From NCBI RefSeq assembly GCF_008298015.1, contig NZ_VTPX01000012.1:1-64000 (forward strand): 64,000 nucleotides of DNA, read 5' to 3'. Each line of letters begins with the position of its first letter. Position 1 is the stretch's first letter. The notes beneath the pieces are model-generated. The model saw only the letters and a program-made list of their open reading frames with translations. It did no database searches and was not told where the DNA came from. The DNA comes from Salinicola corii (lineage in GTDB: Bacteria > Pseudomonadota > Gammaproteobacteria > Pseudomonadales > Halomonadaceae). The position numbers were made by a program, and so were the translations under genes. Positions 61,322 to 64,000 of this stretch are shown here, one piece after another.

Positions 61322-61992
61322 AGGTCGGCCGGGTTGGGTGCATGGACATTTTGTTCAAGATAGCCGATGAAGCGGTGTCGGGCGATGTCTCTGGCACCCA
61401 TGCTGGCCAGGTGAGGCGTGTGCATCTGGCAGTCGATCAAGGTGAAATCGTGATGCTGGAGTCGCCGTGCCAGCTGCACCAAGGCGACTTTCGAGGCGTC
61501 GGGAACGCGGCTGAACATCGACTCCCCGAAAAAGACGCGGCCGATCGACAGGCCGTAGAGGCCGCCTACCAGTGTTTCCGCTTGCCAGACCTCGACGCTG
61601 TGTGCGTATCCCATGTGGTGGAGATCGAGGTAGGTCTGCCGCATGGCGTCGTCGATCCAGGTCCCTTCCGCATCCGCGCGAGTCTCGGCGCAGGTGGTGA
61701 TGACACGTTCGAAAGCATGATCGAACGTTACCGCGAAGCCACCATTGCGAAGCCGCTTGGCCAGACTTCTGCGGATACGTATCTCTTCGGGGAAGAGCAC
61801 CATGCGTGGATCGGGAGACCACCAGAGAATCGGTTGACCCTCTGAATACCACGGGAAGATGCCTTGGCGGTAAGCGCTCAGCAGCCACTCCGGTGTCAGT
61901 CCGCCCCCCGCGGCCAGCAGACCGTCCGGTTCATCCAGCGCTTGGGAAACCGGTGGAAAGGCGACGAGGTGAGGAGGTAGCCAGGGCAGCAT
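61300..61992 (-). CDS. aat: Leucyl/phenylalanyl-tRNA-protein transferase (Aat)
   Basis: Adds Leu or Phe to proteins with N-terminal Arg or Lys, marking them for ClpS/ClpAP. It is 230 residues from ATG 61992; the N-terminus MLPWLPPHLVAFPPVSQALD aligns with the E. coli protein, so the longer frame to 62163 is not used. WWSPDPRMVLFPEEI, EGTWIDDAMRQTYLDLHHMG and GESMFSRVPDASKVALVQL are signature regions. It is the first gene of the aat-bpt pair, which transcribes toward infA, and is divergent from the chemoreceptor. Confidence 0.95.
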   Translation of the reverse strand: MLPWLPPHLVAFPPVSQALDEPDGLLAAGGGLTPEWLLSAYRQGIFPWYSEGQPILWWSPDPRMVLFPEEIRIRRSLAKRLRNGGFAVTFDHAFERVITTCAETRADAEGTWIDDAMRQTYLDLHHMGYAHSVEVWQAETLVGGLYGLSIGRVFFGESMFSRVPDASKVALVQLARRLQHHDFTLIDCQMHTPHLASMGARDIARHRFIGYLEQNVHAPNPADLWPTEPP

Positions 61993-62074
61993 GCAGGGAC
62001 CTGATGGGAGAGCGGTCCACAGCATATCAAACACCGAAGCGATGATTCTTGGTATGTCTTTGCCGAAAGTGGCA

Positions 62075-62102
62075 TCAAGAATTTCCCGACTTGCGCCGAT
62101 AG
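62075..62102 (+). promoter_or_regulatory. Sigma-28 (FliA)-type promoter of the chemoreceptor
   Basis: TCAAG at 62075-62079 and GCCGATAG at 62095-62102, matching the flagellar consensus TCAAG-N(14-15)-GCCGATA as I recall it for pseudomonads. The -10 ends 31 nt before the chemoreceptor ATG. Confidence 0.65.
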
Positions 62103-62133
62103 ATTCCCGACTCCTCAAATTGCGGAAAGCATC

Positions 62134-64000
62134 ATGGCAGCACTCCGACAGCGTCTTCGTCATGCCAGTATCGGCACCAAATTGGCCATCATCGTCGCCT
62201 TATTGCAGGTTGCCGTGCTCATGGGGATGGCTTTCGCCATGGCCCAGGCAAGCACATCGCAACTGCGCGAGGCCACGACCCACGAGTTGAAAACCCAGCA
62301 GGACTCGGTTTCCGCCATGCTGTCACTGTTCGATTACAGCCTCCAGCAACAGGCGGATCGGTTCCTGAATATCTTCTCGGACCAGTATTCGGGGCGGTTC
62401 GCGCTGAGCACGGGCCAGCGTGTCGAGGTCTCCGGGCGCCAGACGCCGACGCTCAGGGATGGGCTCGAGGTGCTCAACGACAACACGTGGAAACTCGATC
62501 GCTTTAGCGAGCAGACCGGTACGCCAGCGACGATCTTCGCGCGCGACGGCGACGATTTCGTGCGCATCGCTACCTCTCTCAAGGACGAGAACGGCAAGAG
62601 GGCAATGGGAACGTTGCTCAACCGGGAATCCAAGAGTTACGCCAAGCTGATGGCAAACCAGCCCTATATCGGACTCGCCAAGCTCTTCGGCACGTCCTAC
62701 ATCACCAAATATCAACCCATACAGGACGGCGACGGCAAGGTGGTCGGCGCGCTGTTCGTGGGTGTCGATATCAGCGCCGAGATGGCCCAGGTCCAGAACC
62801 GCATCCGGGAGATGGGGATCGGCAACGCCGGTTACACAATGTTGATTTCGGCCGCCGGTGATCACAAGGGCGAGGTCATCGCGGGAGGCCCTTTCGAAGG
62901 ACAGAACCTGTTGCACTTTGAAGCCGCCGACGCCTTCGTGCCGCTGTTCGATCAGGCATCCGGCGAAATCAACTATATCGCCGGCGATGGCGACGAGCGG
63001 TTGGTGCTGTACGCCCGCTACCCCGAATGGCAATGGATCATCGCCGGATCGGTGTCGGTCGACGAGATCGAAGCCGGCGTCGTCGCCGCGCGCGATCGTT
63101 TCTTGCTGATCGCCATGCTGCTGGCGGCGGTGTTGAGCCTGACGCTCTACTGGATCGCGAAGTGGTTGGTGACGAAATCGATGAGTCGTGCCGTCGGCCT
63201 GGCTCAGGCGCTGGCGGAAGGGGATCTGTCGCAGCGAATCGAGACGCGTCGACGCGACGAGATCGGCCAACTGGTCGGAGCCATGAACGGCATCGGCGAT
63301 GGCCTAGAGCGCATCGTGGGGCAGGTGCGTCACGCGGTCGTGGAGACCGAGAGCCATACGCAAGAATTAGCCTCGGGCAATGCCGAACTCTCCTCGCGTA
63401 CCGAGTCCCAGGCGGCGAGCCTCGAGCAGACCGCTGCCAGCACCGAAGAAATCAATGCGACCGTGCGCCAGAACACACAGCGAGCGCAGGAGAGCGACGA
63501 GCAGACCCGGCGAACCGTGCTGGCCGCAGGGGAAGCCCTGGGCACGGTCGAAGCCACGTCGGAAGCCATGCAGCGCATCGTCGGGATGGCAAAGCAGATC
63601 TCCGAGGTGGTCGGCGTGATCGATGGCATCGCCTTTCAGACCAACCTGCTCGCGCTGAATGCGTCCGTCGAGGCCGCCAGGGCTGGCGAGCATGGCAGGG
63701 GCTTCGCCGTGGTCGCGCAGGAGGTGCGTGGTCTGGCGGAGCGCTGTTCGACCTCGGCGCAGGAGATCAAGGTGCTGATCGGGCACACCGTCGACGAGGT
63801 CGACAACGGTAATCTCCGTGCCGCGGAGGCGGGACAGCGGGTTTCGGAGATCGTGTCGCAGGTCGAGAGAATCAGCACGCTGATCTCCGAGATTCGTCTG
63901 GCGTCCGAAGAGCAGTCCCACGGTATCGAGCAGATCAATGTGGCCATTTCGCAGATCGACGAGACCACGCAGAGCAATGCGGCGCTGGTTCGTCAATCCA
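62134..64000 (+). CDS. Methyl-accepting chemotaxis protein with Cache sensor (3' end beyond window)
   Basis: An open frame from ATG 62134 to the window edge, 622 codons without a stop. A membrane anchor ([20 protein letters not shown], residues about 16-38) is followed by a periplasmic Cache-type domain (about 55-310, with [34 protein letters not shown] and [13 protein letters not shown]). The second membrane helix ([20 protein letters not shown]) leads to a HAMP-like linker and the signalling domain, whose hairpin tip reads [20 protein letters not shown]. Ligand unknown; small organic acids or sugars are typical for this Cache class. The C-terminal methylation helices continue past the window. 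Confidence 0.92.
   Translation, partial: MAALRQRLRHASIGTKLAIIVALLQVAVLMGMAFAMAQASTSQLREATTHELKTQQDSVSAMLSLFDYSLQQQADRFLNIFSDQYSGRFALSTGQRVEVSGRQTPTLRDGLEVLNDNTWKLDRFSEQTGTPATIFARDGDDFVRIATSLKDENGKRAMGTLLNRESKSYAKLMANQPYIGLAKLFGTSYITKYQPIQDGDGKVVGALFVGVDISAEMAQVQNRIREMGIGNAGYTMLISAAGDHKGEVIAGGPFEGQNLLHFEAADAFVPLFDQASGEINYIAGDGDERLVLYARYPEWQWIIAGSVSVDEIEAGVVAARDRFLLIAMLLAAVLSLTLYWIAKWLVTKSMSRAVGLAQALAEGDLSQRIETRRRDEIGQLVGAMNGIGDGLERIVGQVRHAVVETESHTQELASGNAELSSRTESQAASLEQTAASTEEINATVRQNTQRAQESDEQTRRTVLAAGEALGTVEATSEAMQRIVGMAKQISEVVGVIDGIAFQTNLLALNASVEAARAGEHGRGFAVVAQEVRGLAERCSTSAQEIKVLIGHTVDEVDNGNLRAAEAGQRVSEIVSQVERISTLISEIRLASEEQSHGIEQINVAISQIDETTQSNAALVRQS

Overview
The window reads as a chromosomal segment of a GC-rich gammaproteobacterium. 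Protein similarity, judged by eye, and gene order point to the Halomonadaceae (Halomonas, Salinicola or Kushneria type) within the Oceanospirillales/Pseudomonas branch. The evidence is the sdhCDAB-sucAB-lpd-sucCD block with divergent gltA, the rluE-nudJ-mnmA-hflD-purB run shared with E. coli and Pseudomonas, and the clpS-clpA-infA-bpt-aat run shared with Pseudomonas. Most of the segment is core genome. I found no prophage, CRISPR array or obvious defence island, and only one mobile element, cut by the left window edge.

Layout. 1-127 is the left terminus of an IS3-family insertion sequence with the first codons of its orfA. An MFS exporter, a small zinc-ribbon protein and an XRE-type regulator follow (381-2697). 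gltX, tRNA-Ala(GGC) and tRNA-Glu(UUC) lie at 2985-4742. After an AT-rich gap containing a perfect DnaA box comes gltA on the minus strand, divergent from the TCA-cycle block (6909-18534): succinate dehydrogenase, 2-oxoglutarate dehydrogenase with an E2 carrying two lipoyl domains, and succinyl-CoA synthetase. A minus-strand trio (GT4 glycosyltransferase, DUF2334 deacetylase-like protein, YbhN-like membrane protein; 18621-21635) looks like a small glycolipid or glycan pathway, and RNase II follows. 23913-31277 is a self-contained N-acetylglucosamine operon: a GntR regulator with two upstream direct repeats, nagA, an SIS-type deaminase, a fused EIIA-HPr-EI protein, and a IIC transporter with two IIB domains of which the second has lost the phosphorylated cysteine.

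31463-44468 is mostly envelope-related: a Cof-type phosphatase, ycjX-ycjF, a sodium/solute symporter, an orphan GtrII-like glucosyltransferase, opgGH for osmoregulated periplasmic glucans, a GlsB/YeaQ-like membrane protein and an acyltransferase-3 protein that may be OpgC. A large protein with two DUF1266-like segments, a MepS-like lipoprotein, SlyD, a two-helix membrane protein, an LpxR-like outer-membrane protein and a glycine-zipper lipoprotein follow (44600-50780). The right end holds RoxA, purB, hflD, mnmA, nudJ and rluE on the minus strand, then the N-degron module (ClpS and ClpA on plus; InfA, Bpt and Aat on minus), and finally a Cache-domain chemoreceptor behind a flagellar sigma-28-type promoter, truncated by the right edge.

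The least conventional parts are the GT4/DUF2334/flippase trio, the double IIB transporter, the duplicated DUF1266 protein and the duplicated lipoyl domain in SucB. None is proven novel from sequence alone. Domain and family calls come from reading motifs without database searches, and coordinates of inner motifs are approximate where so stated.
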